Shown one piece after another: positions 1 to 8,417 of a stretch of 64,000 bases of DNA. The notes under the pieces were generated by a model. That model saw only the letters and a program-made list of their open reading frames with translations, was not told the DNA's origin and ran no database searches. The position numbers were made by a program, and so were the translations under genes. The stretch covers positions 620,001 through 684,000 of the forward strand of contig CAWAMI010000003.1 of assembly GCA_963783105.1 (NCBI GenBank). The letters run 5' to 3'. Every line of letters starts with the position of its first letter. Position 1 is the stretch's first letter. Origin of the DNA: JAVEDQ01 sp963783105. GTDB taxonomy: Bacteria; Actinomycetota; Actinomycetes; Frankiales; Frankiaceae.

Positions 1-52
1 ACCGCTTCTTCGAGGCCTCGGCAGCGACCGGCTGCGCGGAGGCCTCCGTCAC
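1..52 (-). CDS. Possible scpA 5' end (partial, cut by window edge)
   Basis: A GTG at 52-50 opens a reading frame (VTEASAQPVAAEASKKR) that runs off the window edge, starting 4 bp past the stop of the M50-like gene. In actinobacteria the segregation and condensation protein ScpA commonly follows parA, and its N-terminus is often a short Ala/Glu-rich tail like this one. Only 17 codons are visible and there is no clear ribosome binding site, so the assignment rests on position alone. Confidence 0.3.
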   Translation of the reverse strand, partial: MTEASAQPVAAEASKKR

Positions 53-56
53 GAGG

Positions 57-740
57 TCACACCGAGACGCCGACCAGCGAGGCGAAGCCCCTCAGTAGCT
101 GGGGCGCCAGCTGGTTGACCCAGGACGGGAAGCCGTTGAACAGCACGGGCAGCAGGATGAGGCCGAGCACGATGCCGACCCCGAAGTTCCGCTCCTCGAG
201 CTGGTAGCGGGCGTTCTGCCAGCCGTGACTCTGTCCGCCCAGGGTGAAGATGACGCGCCCGAGGTCGGCCGGCGGGCAGGGAATGAGCTCCACGACGCAC
301 AGCGCCGCGAACCCGAACGCCATGGCGACCAACAGCTCGGTGCCGAACCCGGGCCCCGACGCGACGTCCAGGCCGCTGTCGACGCTCACCGTCGCCCGGG
401 CGGTCAGCGCCTTCACGCCCGCCGTCGCGGCCAGCGAGAGCAGCGCGAGCACCAGCGGGCGCATGAGCACGGCCGTGGCCACGTGGAAGCGCCGGGCACG
501 CCACCGGTCGTTCATCGGGATCTGCTCGCCCCACCCCCAGCCCGCGATGAGGACGCCGATGGCGCTGAAGATGCTGACCGTCCGCTTCGGCTGCGGCTTC
601 AGCCACTTGTCCCGGGTCGGCATGGGGTCGCCCAGGGCGCGCGCCGTCAGCGCCTGGGCCGCGGTGCCGAGATACATCCCGATGACCAGAGCCAGGAAGA
701 GGCCGAGCAGAACCGCCGGCTGGTCGAGTACCTGGAGCAC
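57..740 (-). CDS. M50-like (site-2 protease-like) integral membrane protein lacking HExxH
   Basis: A 227-residue polytopic membrane protein. Hydrophobic segments lie at about residues 7-30, 55-68, 88-108, 133-153 and 187-207. The segment VELIPCPPADLGRVIF (about 150-165) resembles the NxxPxPPLDGGR motif of site-2 proteases (peptidase family M50). The zinc-binding HExxH motif expected in the first helices is not present: helix 1 reads LVIGMYLGTAAQAL. It is therefore probably a non-proteolytic relative. It lies 21 bp after parA on the same strand, where other actinobacteria carry an M50-type gene between parA and scpA, so it is probably cotranscribed with the segregation genes. Its function is unknown. 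Confidence 0.7.
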   Translation of the reverse strand: MLQVLDQPAVLLGLFLALVIGMYLGTAAQALTARALGDPMPTRDKWLKPQPKRTVSIFSAIGVLIAGWGWGEQIPMNDRWRARRFHVATAVLMRPLVLALLSLAATAGVKALTARATVSVDSGLDVASGPGFGTELLVAMAFGFAALCVVELIPCPPADLGRVIFTLGGQSHGWQNARYQLEERNFGVGIVLGLILLPVLFNGFPSWVNQLAPQLLRGFASLVGVSV

Positions 741-761
741 GAGGGAGAGTTCGCCCCTGCC

Positions 762-1709
762 TCAGCGGCCCGGCCAGCGCGAGATCATCTCGCGGGCCAG
801 GGCGCGGTAGGCGTTCGCGCCCGTCGAGTTCTGCGCGTAGGACGTGATCGGCTCGCCGGCCGCCGTCGTCTCCGGGAACCGGACGGTCCTGCTGATGACC
901 GTGTGGAACACGTGGTCCGGGAAGGCCTCGACGACCCGCTCGAGAACCTGACGGCCGTGCAAAGTGCGGCTGTCGTGCATCGTCGCGAGGATGCCGGCGA
1001 CCTCGAGCTTGGGGTTGAGCCGGTCGCGCACCTTGTCGATCGTCTGCAGCAGCAGCGCGACGCCCCGCAGGGCGAAGTACTCGCACTCGAGCGGGACGAC
1101 GACCCCGTCGGCGGCGGTGAGCGCGTTGACCGTCAGCAGGCCGAGCGACGGCTGGCAGTCGATGAGGATGACGTCGTAGTCCTTCAGCAGCGGACGCAGC
1201 GCCCGGGCGAGCGAGTGCTCGCGGCCGACCTCGTTGACCAGCAGCACCTCGGCCGCGGAGAGGTCGATGTTGCTGGGCAGCAGGTCCAGGCCCTCGACGT
1301 GGGTCTTGAGCACCGCGTCGTGCGGGTCGAGATCGCCCGTGCTCAGCACGAGGTCGTGCACCGTCAGATCGAGCGTGTTCGGGTTGATGCCCAGCCCGAC
1401 GGACAGCGCGCCCTGCGGGTCGACGTCGACGAGCAGCACGCGCCGCCCGTACTCGGCGAGCGAGGCGCCGAGGTTGATCGTCGTGGTGGTCTTCCCGACG
1501 CCGCCCTTCTGGTTGCAGACGGCGAGGATCCGCGCGCCGTCGTGCGGCGGAACCGGGCCGGGTTCCGGGAAGAACGGCACCGGCCGACCCGTCGGGCCGA
1601 GCCGGACCTCCGGACCGCCCGACACCCCGGGCAGCGGCTCCGGCGCGGCACGGCCGGCGGCGCCCGTCGAGGCGTCGGTGGACGGGCTGGCTGACGCGTC
1701 GGTCGACAC
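762..1709 (-). CDS. parA: ParA family chromosome-partitioning ATPase
   Basis: A 315-residue ParA/Soj-type ATPase, expected to act on the nucleoid in chromosome or protein partitioning. The deviant Walker A motif KGGVGKTT lies at residues 68-75, Walker A' at LLVDVDPQG (about 95-103) and Walker B at VILIDCQPSLG (about 177-187). An unusual 60-residue Pro/Ala/Gly-rich N-terminal tail precedes the ATPase domain. This is the parA that follows xerD near scpAB in many actinobacteria (Rv1708 position in M. tuberculosis), distinct from the origin-linked parAB. No parB lies beside it. It sits between xerD (124 bp upstream) and the M50-like gene (21 bp downstream). Confidence 0.93.
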   Translation of the reverse strand: MSTDASASPSTDASTGAAGRAAPEPLPGVSGGPEVRLGPTGRPVPFFPEPGPVPPHDGARILAVCNQKGGVGKTTTTINLGASLAEYGRRVLLVDVDPQGALSVGLGINPNTLDLTVHDLVLSTGDLDPHDAVLKTHVEGLDLLPSNIDLSAAEVLLVNEVGREHSLARALRPLLKDYDVILIDCQPSLGLLTVNALTAADGVVVPLECEYFALRGVALLLQTIDKVRDRLNPKLEVAGILATMHDSRTLHGRQVLERVVEAFPDHVFHTVISRTVRFPETTAAGEPITSYAQNSTGANAYRALAREMISRWPGR

Positions 1710-1833
1710 TGTCCGCTGTCCTCCCCGGCGCCGGCGCGGGGACGCCCCGCGCGTGTGAAGCGCAGCCTAGCGACGATGGGCCCGATCTGTCGGCTCCCCG
1801 CGCGCGTCGCACGGCCCATTCGGAATTCGGGCC

Positions 1834-2838
1834 TCACCCGAGGGCGCGCGGGTGCGCCGCGGCGTAGACCTCGCGCAGCCGGTCGACCGTCACGAGCGTG
1901 TACACCTGCGTCGTCGTCACCGAGGCGTGGCCGAGCAGCTCCTGGACGACGCGGACGTCGGCGCCGCCGTCGAGCAGGTGGGTCGCGAACGAGTGCCGCA
2001 GGACGTGCGGGGAGACGCCCGCGGGCAGACCGGCCCGCTCGGCGGCCTGCTGGAGCACCGTCCACGCGGTCTGCCGGCTGATCCGGCCGCCGCGGTTGTT
2101 GACGAACACCGCCGGCCCCCGCGGCTGCAGGGCGGGCCGACCGCGGCGCAGCCACGCCTCCAGCGCCGCCCGGGCGTACGAGCCGACCGGGACGATCCGC
2201 TGCTTGGCGCCCTTGCCCCGCAGCCGGACCGTCCCGGAGGCGAGGTCGAGCTCGTCGACGTCGAGGCCGACCGCCTCCGAGATGCGGGCACCGGTGCCGT
2301 AGAGCAGCTCGAGGAGCGCCCGCGCCCGGAGTGCGGCCGGGTCGTCCGGCGCGCCCTCCGGACCGCCGGCGGCGGCGATCAGCGACTCCACCTCCGTCAC
2401 CGACAGGGCCTTGGGCAGACGCCTCGGGGCGCGGGGCGGGCGGACCGGACGGGCGGCGTCGGCGCCGACGTCACCCTCCCGATGCGCGAAGCGGTGCAGG
2501 CCACGGACGGTGACCAACGTCCGCGCCGCCGAGCTCGCGGACAGCGGACGGTGCTCGTCGTCGCCGGTGCGCAGGGCGGCGAGGAAGTCGGAGATGGTGT
2601 TCTCACCGACGTCGGCCAGCGACGCCACGCCCTCGCCCGCCAGGAACAGTCGGTAGCGCCGCAGGTCCCGACGGTAGGCGCTGAGGCTGTTCGCGGCGAG
2701 GCCGCGCTCGACGGTCAGATGGTCGAGGTAGCGGCGGCAGAGATCCCCGATCCGGTCGTCGTCGGCCTCCCGGGCGCCCGCATCGGGTCCGGCGCGGCCC
2801 GCGGGGGCGCCGGCGATCGCCTGCACCACTTCAGCCAC
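1834..2838 (-). CDS. xerD: Tyrosine recombinase XerD
   Basis: Site-specific tyrosine recombinase that, with XerC-type partners, resolves chromosome dimers at dif. An N-terminal SAM-like core-binding domain (YLDHLTVERGLAANSLSAYRRDL) precedes the catalytic domain. All catalytic residues are visible: R in TGARISEAVGL, K in RGKGAKQR, H-x-x-R in HVLRHSFATHLLDGG, the second H in LLGHASVTTTQVYT and the nucleophilic Y in the same stretch. I prefer GTG 2838 (VAEVVQAIAG, 334 aa). The frame stays open to an ATG at 2922, but that would overlap the divergent kinase gene, and the XerD domain begins well inside. The start leaves a 71-bp divergent gap to that kinase. Confidence 0.9.
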   Translation of the reverse strand: MAEVVQAIAGAPAGRAGPDAGAREADDDRIGDLCRRYLDHLTVERGLAANSLSAYRRDLRRYRLFLAGEGVASLADVGENTISDFLAALRTGDDEHRPLSASSAARTLVTVRGLHRFAHREGDVGADAARPVRPPRAPRRLPKALSVTEVESLIAAAGGPEGAPDDPAALRARALLELLYGTGARISEAVGLDVDELDLASGTVRLRGKGAKQRIVPVGSYARAALEAWLRRGRPALQPRGPAVFVNNRGGRISRQTAWTVLQQAAERAGLPAGVSPHVLRHSFATHLLDGGADVRVVQELLGHASVTTTQVYTLVTVDRLREVYAAAHPRALG

Positions 2839-2909
2839 GGTGACCCGCCGTGACCGACGCCGCGCGAAATCGCCGATGAACCCGGCCGCAGCGGGGTACC
2901 CCATTAGCC

Positions 2910-5345
2910 ATGTCCGGGCCATCTTCCACGGCGTCGACCGACGAACAGCGGCGGCTCGCCGGGCGCTACCTGCTGCGCCGGCCCGTCGGCCGCGGCGGGG
3001 CGGGCGTCGTCTGGCAGGCCTCGGACGAGCTGCTCGGGCGGACGGTCGCGATCAAGGAGTGCATGCTCCCGCCCACCGTCGACGACTCGGACCGCGACAA
3101 GTTGCTCACCCGCGTGATGCGCGAGGCCCGCACCGCGGCCCGCCTCGACCACCCCGCGCTGGTCACCGTGTTCGACGTCGTCCAGGAGAACGAGCGCCCC
3201 TGGATCGTCATGGAGTACGTCGAGTCGCGCTCCCTGTCGCAGGTCATCCGGCAGGACGGGCCGCTGCCGCCGGCGCAGGTCGCCGAGATCGGCCTGACGC
3301 TGCTCGACGCCCTGCACGTCGCGCACAGCGCGGGTGTCCTGCACCGCGACGTGAAGCCCGCCAACGTGCTGCTGACCGAGTCGGGCAACGTCGTGCTCAC
3401 CGACTTCGGCATCGCCGCCACCACGGGCGACCCCACCCTCACCACGAGCGGGATGCTCCTGGGTTCCCCGTCCTACATGCCGCCGGAGCGCGCCCGGGGC
3501 GAGGCCGCGAGCCCGGCCAGCGACCTGTGGTCACTGGCCGCGACGCTGTACACGATGGTCGAGGGCACCACGCCGTACTCGGGCGATCATCCGCTGGCCG
3601 TGCTGAGCGCGGTCGCCGAGCACCGGCGACGCCCGATGGAGTGCGCCGGCCCGCTCGAGTCCGTGCTCGCCGACATCCTCGACTCCGAGCCCGAGCAACG
3701 GCCCAGCGAGATGGCGGTCCGCCGCCGGCTGGAGCGCATCCGTGCGGAGCTCGCCTCCGGGCCGACGACGACCGGGGGCACACCCATCCGGGCAGGCGGA
3801 CTCGCCGGCGAGAAGTCCGCGGCGGAGCGCACGGCCCGCCTGCACGCCCAGCGCCCCGGGAAGCCGGGGGCCGAGAGCGACCAGCAGCCCGCCGCGCCGG
3901 CCGAGACGGACGGGGCGGACGGTGGCGCGCCCGGCGGGGGCATCGCCGCCGGTGCCGCGGGCGCCGACGCGGAGCAGGCCGACGCGGAGCAGGCCGACGC
4001 GGAGCAGACCGACGCGGAGCAGGCCGACGCCGCCCCCGAAGCCTCCCGGGAAGCCGGGTCCGAGGACGAGGCCCCGCCCTCCGCCGAGCCGGATGGGGCG
4101 TCACGTCCTCGCCGGGCAGGCTTCTGGACGCGCCGTCATCAGCGCCGCGAACGGAACGCAGGAGGCGCTGCCGCCGCAGGGGCCGCCGCCGGAGGCGCTG
4201 CCGCCGCAGGCGCCGTCGAGGGGGAAGGCGACAAGTCCTCCTGGGACTTCGACAACCTCTTCGGCTCGGAGCCGGCCCAGCAGGAGCCGGACCAGCAGGA
4301 GCCGCCCGTCGATCAGCAGGATGTCGCCACCGAGCCGGAGCCGTACCCCGGCCCCGACGACTCGGCCGCACCTGTCGCCGAGCCCGAGTCGGCCGCACCG
4401 ACGACGCCGCCCGCCACTGCACCGACCACCGCACCGACCACTGAACCGACCACCGCAGCAACGGCGCCGACCGAACCGGAACCGACGGAGGCGCCCGCCG
4501 ACCTGCAGGAGCCGCAGCCCGAGGTCCGGCCCACATCACCCGACGTGCGCGAACCCGAGCCCGCGACGTCCCGCGAGACGGCCCGTGCCGACGCCGCGGC
4601 GCCGGTTCCGCCAGCGAGCCCCCGTGAGCCCCGGCCGTCTCCCTTCGGCCGGCGACGCGCCCCGATCCTGCTCGGGGCGCTGGCCCTGGTCGCGGTCGCG
4701 GTGATCGCGCTCGTCGTCGTCCTGTCCGGCGGCAAGGACGAGCCGCGCGCGGTGCCGGGCGTCCCGGCGGTCAGCTCGGCACCGGGTTCGACCTCGGGTT
4801 CGACCTCGGGCTCGACCTCGGGCTCCTCCGATGGCTCCTCCTCCGGAGGCTCGTCGAGCGGGCCGAGTACCGCACCGTCGAGCGGCACCGGCGCGGCCGC
4901 GCCCGCCGGGTGGCAGACCTACAAGGACCCGAGGTTCGGCTGGAGCATCGCCGTCCCGCCCGAGTTCCAGCGGACCGGCAGCGGCGGCACCAATCAGACC
5001 GACTTCCGGGACGGGAACGGCCGCCTGCTGCGGGTCGAGATCGCGCCGCAGGCCAACCCGTCGGCGATCGGCGACTGGCGCAAGTACGAGCCGACCTTCG
5101 CCAAGCAGGTGTCGAACTACGAGCGGATCCGCATGGACCCGGTCGACGGCGGCGACGGGAGCCGCGCGGCCGACTGGGAGTTCACCTTCTCCGACGGCGG
5201 CGCCCGCCTCCACGTGCTCAACCGCGGCGTCGTCGACGGCCGGACGGCGCACGCCCTCTACTGGCAGACGCCGCAGTCGGCCTGGGATTCGTCGACATCC
5301 CTGCGCGACCAGATCTTCGCGACGTTCAACCCGCCGCCGCAGTGA
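2910..5345 (+). CDS. Transmembrane Ser/Thr protein kinase (PknA/B/D-type)
   Basis: An 811-residue eukaryotic-type Ser/Thr kinase. The kinase domain is at about residues 20-285: glycine loop GRGGAGVVW, ATP-binding Lys in VAIKE, catalytic loop HRDVKPAN, DFG in LTDFGIAA and PPE in MPPERARG. A long disordered Ala/Glu/Pro/Thr linker (about 290-585) contains AEQAD repeats and a PTTAPTTEP run. One membrane helix follows (about 590-612, ILLGALALVAVAVIALVVV), then a Ser/Gly/Thr tether (SGSTSGSTSGS) and an extracytoplasmic domain of about 140 residues (WQTYKDPRFGWSIAVPPEF onward). That layout suits a sensor kinase responding to an external signal; the ligand is unknown. It is monocistronic, divergent from xerD and convergent with the NUDIX gene. 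No clear ribosome binding site precedes the ATG. Confidence 0.92.
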   Translation: MSGPSSTASTDEQRRLAGRYLLRRPVGRGGAGVVWQASDELLGRTVAIKECMLPPTVDDSDRDKLLTRVMREARTAARLDHPALVTVFDVVQENERPWIVMEYVESRSLSQVIRQDGPLPPAQVAEIGLTLLDALHVAHSAGVLHRDVKPANVLLTESGNVVLTDFGIAATTGDPTLTTSGMLLGSPSYMPPERARGEAASPASDLWSLAATLYTMVEGTTPYSGDHPLAVLSAVAEHRRRPMECAGPLESVLADILDSEPEQRPSEMAVRRRLERIRAELASGPTTTGGTPIRAGGLAGEKSAAERTARLHAQRPGKPGAESDQQPAAPAETDGADGGAPGGGIAAGAAGADAEQADAEQADAEQTDAEQADAAPEASREAGSEDEAPPSAEPDGASRPRRAGFWTRRHQRRERNAGGAAAAGAAAGGAAAAGAVEGEGDKSSWDFDNLFGSEPAQQEPDQQEPPVDQQDVATEPEPYPGPDDSAAPVAEPESAAPTTPPATAPTTAPTTEPTTAATAPTEPEPTEAPADLQEPQPEVRPTSPDVREPEPATSRETARADAAAPVPPASPREPRPSPFGRRRAPILLGALALVAVAVIALVVVLSGGKDEPRAVPGVPAVSSAPGSTSGSTSGSTSGSSDGSSSGGSSSGPSTAPSSGTGAAAPAGWQTYKDPRFGWSIAVPPEFQRTGSGGTNQTDFRDGNGRLLRVEIAPQANPSAIGDWRKYEPTFAKQVSNYERIRMDPVDGGDGSRAADWEFTFSDGGARLHVLNRGVVDGRTAHALYWQTPQSAWDSSTSLRDQIFATFNPPPQ

Positions 5346-5351
5346 CCGACG

Positions 5352-5380
5352 GCCGCCGCTGACGTCAGGCCTGCGGCGGC
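5352..5380. terminator. Stem-loop between convergent kinase and NUDIX genes
   Basis: An 8-bp perfect stem (gccgccgc at 5352-5359 pairing with gcggcggc at 5373-5380) with a 13-nt loop spans the junction of two convergent genes and covers the NUDIX stop. There is no T tract on either side, so it could be a factor-dependent or simple bidirectional terminator. Confidence 0.4.
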
Positions 5381-6015
5381 GTCTCCACACCCGAGCTGTC
5401 GAGCAGCTGCGGCACCCGGAAGAAGCGGTCCGGCCACGGCGCATGCTCGTCGCGCAGGTTCTCGAAGTCGCGGGTCTTCGCCTGTGCCGCGGACAGGATG
5501 CCCGCAACGGCCAGCGCATTGCGGATGCCGCCGGACAGGACGCTGCGCACCGCCTCGTCGAGGTCGACCCAGGCCAGCTCGAGGTCGGCCTCCTCGTCCT
5601 CGTCGCTGCGCTCGTTGCCGGTTTCGGTGACGTCGCGCGCCAGATAGACGCGGCTGGCCTCATCGGTCATGCCCGGCGAGGTCAGCAGATCGACGAGGAC
5701 GTGCCACTTCTCCGCCTGCAGCCCCGCCTCCTCGCCGAGTTCGCGCTGCGCCGCCGTCAGAGCCAGTTCGCCCTCGACGTCGAGCAGGCCGGCAGGCAGT
5801 TCCCACAGGGACTCCTGCACCGCATGCCGGTACTGCTTGATCAGCATGATCCGGCCTTGATCATCGAGGGCGACGACCCCGACGGCCCCCGGGTGGGCCA
5901 CGACGTCGCGTTGCGACTCGTTCCCACCAGGCATCAACACGTGATCCGTCCGGACACGGATGATCTTGCCTTCGAACATTCCCTGACTTCTGCGGATCTC
6001 GTAGTCGTGCGCCAC
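5365..6015 (-). CDS. NUDIX hydrolase, ADP-ribose pyrophosphatase type
   Basis: A NUDIX-fold pyrophosphohydrolase, probably hydrolysing ADP-ribose to AMP and ribose-5-phosphate in the cytoplasm. The NUDIX box lies in the middle of the protein (GLLDVEGE...REL-EEAGL pattern) with one extra residue between the first Gly and Glu, which I recall as normal for the actinobacterial ADPRase group. An upstream VVALDDQGRIMLIKQYRHAV stretch matches the subfamily's N-terminal dimer region. I chose GTG 6015 (VAHDYEIRR, 216 aa) because the domain starts there; an ATG at 6060 adds 15 non-conserved residues. It occupies the Rv1700 position between pyrG and xerD. Confidence 0.88.
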   Translation of the reverse strand: MAHDYEIRRSQGMFEGKIIRVRTDHVLMPGGNESQRDVVAHPGAVGVVALDDQGRIMLIKQYRHAVQESLWELPAGLLDVEGELALTAAQRELGEEAGLQAEKWHVLVDLLTSPGMTDEASRVYLARDVTETGNERSDEDEEADLELAWVDLDEAVRSVLSGGIRNALAVAGILSAAQAKTRDFENLRDEHAPWPDRFFRVPQLLDSSGVETPPQA

Positions 6016-6122
6016 GGTCGAAAGCCTGCCAGATGTCACGAGCGCACCGAACAGCGACACCCGATCACGGCGCTGATGCGACCCGCCTGGCGCTCCGACT
6101 CGGGCTGCGTCATCCTGTCCGT

Positions 6123-6305
6123 GTGACCGGCAAGGACCCGCAACCGAGGACGTTCGCCGACCTCGAACGGCAGGCGCACGTCCCGTTCGAGCAGCTGGTC
6201 ACCGAGCGCCCCGAGCCCCCGGCGGCCGGTCCGTTGTCGGCCGAGGAGTTCGACCGCCAGCAGCTGCTCGGCGTCACCGGGGCAGGCCGGCTCCACCCGG
6301 GCTGA
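6123..6305 (+). CDS. Small hypothetical protein (60 aa)
   Basis: A GTG at 6123 opens a 60-codon frame (VTGKDPQPRTFADLERQAHV...) that ends in a TGA immediately against the stop of the minus-strand gene at 6306. The composition (acidic, with amphipathic helix-like stretches TFADLERQAHVPFEQLV and LSAEEFDRQQLLG) looks protein-like. There is no strong ribosome binding site and no family I recognise. It is divergent from the NUDIX gene across a 107-bp gap. Confidence 0.45.
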   Translation: MTGKDPQPRTFADLERQAHVPFEQLVTERPEPPAAGPLSAEEFDRQQLLGVTGAGRLHPG

Positions 6306-6674
6306 TCAGCCCGACCAGATGTGGCGCCGCAGGGGGATGCCGCTTTCCCGGATCACCTGCTCGACCCGGTAGGAGCCGCGAGGCTGTACGTCGTCGGCAT
6401 ACCGGGCCAGGACATCGAGCACGTCCGACCCCGGCTCGCCGCCGAGCAGGGCAACGAGCCGCGGTACGTCCGCGGCGGCGATCGTCGTCGTCCACTCGTA
6501 CTCGCCGTCCGAGCTGACCATGGCGGTTCCCGGGCCCAGGTCCTGGCCGTTCAGGGCCAGGTCGCCCGACGGGCCGACGGCGGCGGTCAGGAAGCGGCGA
6601 TCCTCGCCGTCGTGCTCGGCTCGCAGGCGCACCGTGCGCGACTGCAGCCCGATCCTGCGGCGCCGGAAGCGCAC
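6306..6674 (-). CDS. Hypothetical protein (122 aa) downstream of pyrG
   Basis: A 122-residue protein starting at ATG 6674, 10 bp after the pyrG stop, so probably cotranscribed with it. It has a basic N-terminus (MRFRRRRIGLQSRTVRLRAEHDGEDRRFL) and a more acidic C-terminal half (ADVPRLVALLGGEPGSDVLDVLARYADD) that looks helical. It has no signal peptide or membrane helix. I do not recognise a family. Its stop abuts that of the convergent small gene. Confidence 0.65.
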   Translation of the reverse strand: MRFRRRRIGLQSRTVRLRAEHDGEDRRFLTAAVGPSGDLALNGQDLGPGTAMVSSDGEYEWTTTIAAADVPRLVALLGGEPGSDVLDVLARYADDVQPRGSYRVEQVIRESGIPLRRHIWSG

Positions 6675-6684
6675 CCGACCCGCC

Positions 6685-8346
6685 TCAGCTGCCGACGAGG
6701 TCGAGCAGCACTTCCTCGCTGCGCGCGACGGCCGCCGCGACCAGGCCGCGGAACAGCGGATGCGCCCGCGTGGGGCGGGACTTGAACTCCGGGTGCGCCT
6801 GGGTGCCGACGTAGTACGGGTGCACGTCGCGCGGGAGCTCGACCATCTCGACGAGCCGGCCGTCGGGCGACGTCCCGGAGAAGACCAGGCCGGCGGCGGA
6901 GAGCCGGTCTCGGTAGGCGTTGGCCACCTCGAAGCGGTGCCGGTGCCGCTCGGAGATCGTCGTGTCGCCGTAGGTCTCGGCGGCGACGCTCCCGGGCTCG
7001 AGCCGGCAGGCGTAGCGGCCGAGCCGCATGGTGCCGCCCATGTCCCGCTCCCCGGCGACCACGTCGAGCTGGTCGGCCATCGTCGACACCACCGGGTGCG
7101 GGGTGTCGGGTCCGAACTCGAGGCTGTTCGCGTCCTGCAGCCCGGCGAGGTTGCGGGCCGCCTCGATGACCATGCACTGCAGCCCGAGGCACAGGCCCAG
7201 AGTCGGGATCTTGCGCTCCCGCGCGTACCGGAGGGCGTGGAGCTTGCCCTCGATGCCGCGCACGCCGAAGCCGCCGGGGACGAGCACCCCGTCGACGCCC
7301 GCGAGCACCCGCGTCGTCTCCTCGGGCGTGCTGCACTCGTCGGAGGCGACCCAGCGCAGCTCGACCCGGCAGTCGTTGGCGACCCCGCCGGCCTTCAGCG
7401 CCTCGGTCACCGACAGGTAGGCATCCGGCAGGTCCACGTACTTGCCGACGACGCCGATGGTGACGCTCTTCGCGGGCTGGTGGACGCGGCGGAGCAGGTC
7501 GTCCCACTCGGTCCAGTCGACGTCCCGGAAGGGCAGGCCGAGGCGGCGGACCAGATAGGCGTCGAGGGCCTCGCGGTGCAGCACCTTGGGGATGTCGTAG
7601 ATGCTCGGCGCGTCGACCGCGTTCGCGACCGCCTCGGTGTCGACGTCGCAGGCGAGCGCGATCTTGCGCTTCATCCCGTCCGGGATCGGCCGGTCGCTGC
7701 GGCAGACCAGCGCGTCGGGCTGGATACCGACCTGCCGGAGGGCCGCGACGCTGTGCTGGGTCGGCTTGGTCTTCAGCTCGCCGCTCGGCGCGAGGTAGGG
7801 CACGAGGCTGACGTGCACGAACAGGCAGTGCTCGCGGCCGACCTCGTGCCGCACCTGCCGTACCGCCTCGAGGAACGGCAGCGACTCGATGTCACCGACG
7901 GTCCCGCCGACCTCGGTGATGACCACGTCCACGTCGTCGGTGGCCAGCGCCCGGATGCGGGCCTTGATCTCGTCGGTGATGTGCGGGACGACCTGCACCG
8001 TCTCGCCGAGGTAGCCACCGCGGCGCTCCCGGGCGATGACGTTGGAGTAGACCTGCCCGGTCGTGACGTTGGAGCTGCCCGGCAGCTCGACGTCGAGGAA
8101 GCGCTCGTAGTGGCCGACGTCGAGGTCGGTCTCCGCCCCGTCCTCGGTGACGAAGACCTCGCCGTGCTGGAACGGGTTCATCGTCCCGGGGTCGACGTTC
8201 AGGTACGGGTCGAGCTTCTGCATGATCACCCGCAGCCCGCGGGCCTTGAGCAGCATGCCGAGGCTCGAGGCGGTCAGGCCCTTGCCGAGGCTGGAGGCGA
8301 CTCCCCCCGTGACGAACACGTGTCGGGGAACGTGGGCCGAGGGCAT
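6685..8346 (-). CDS. pyrG: CTP synthase
   Basis: CTP synthase converts UTP to CTP with ATP and glutamine. The synthase domain opens with HVFVTGGVASSLGKGLTASSLG (P-loop), followed by QKLDPYLNVDPGTMNPFQHGEVFVTEDGAETDLDVGHYERF in pieces typical of the family. The C-terminal class I glutamine amidotransferase has nucleophile Cys in GLCLGLQCM and the His-Glu pair in AHPEFKSRP. ATG 8346 is preferred over ATG 8370 because a GGAGG lies 7-8 nt upstream of it. The resulting 553 aa fits the family. It is upstream of the 122-aa hypothetical gene and 71 bp downstream of the phosphatase-like membrane gene. Confidence 0.97.
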   Translation of the reverse strand: MPSAHVPRHVFVTGGVASSLGKGLTASSLGMLLKARGLRVIMQKLDPYLNVDPGTMNPFQHGEVFVTEDGAETDLDVGHYERFLDVELPGSSNVTTGQVYSNVIARERRGGYLGETVQVVPHITDEIKARIRALATDDVDVVITEVGGTVGDIESLPFLEAVRQVRHEVGREHCLFVHVSLVPYLAPSGELKTKPTQHSVAALRQVGIQPDALVCRSDRPIPDGMKRKIALACDVDTEAVANAVDAPSIYDIPKVLHREALDAYLVRRLGLPFRDVDWTEWDDLLRRVHQPAKSVTIGVVGKYVDLPDAYLSVTEALKAGGVANDCRVELRWVASDECSTPEETTRVLAGVDGVLVPGGFGVRGIEGKLHALRYARERKIPTLGLCLGLQCMVIEAARNLAGLQDANSLEFGPDTPHPVVSTMADQLDVVAGERDMGGTMRLGRYACRLEPGSVAAETYGDTTISERHRHRFEVANAYRDRLSAAGLVFSGTSPDGRLVEMVELPRDVHPYYVGTQAHPEFKSRPTRAHPLFRGLVAAAVARSEEVLLDLVGS

Positions 8347-8417
8347 CGGCGGGCCTCCGTGGTTTCGCACCGGATTTCAGTAACTTCGCCCGGTCGAGCC
8401 GGGCTGTCCACGGGAGT

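Noticed and set aside
225..1694. Long plus-strand frame antisense to parA and the M50-like gene
   Set aside because: A high-GC shadow frame: the minus-strand proteins have clear domains, the antisense product is Arg/Asp-rich low complexity.
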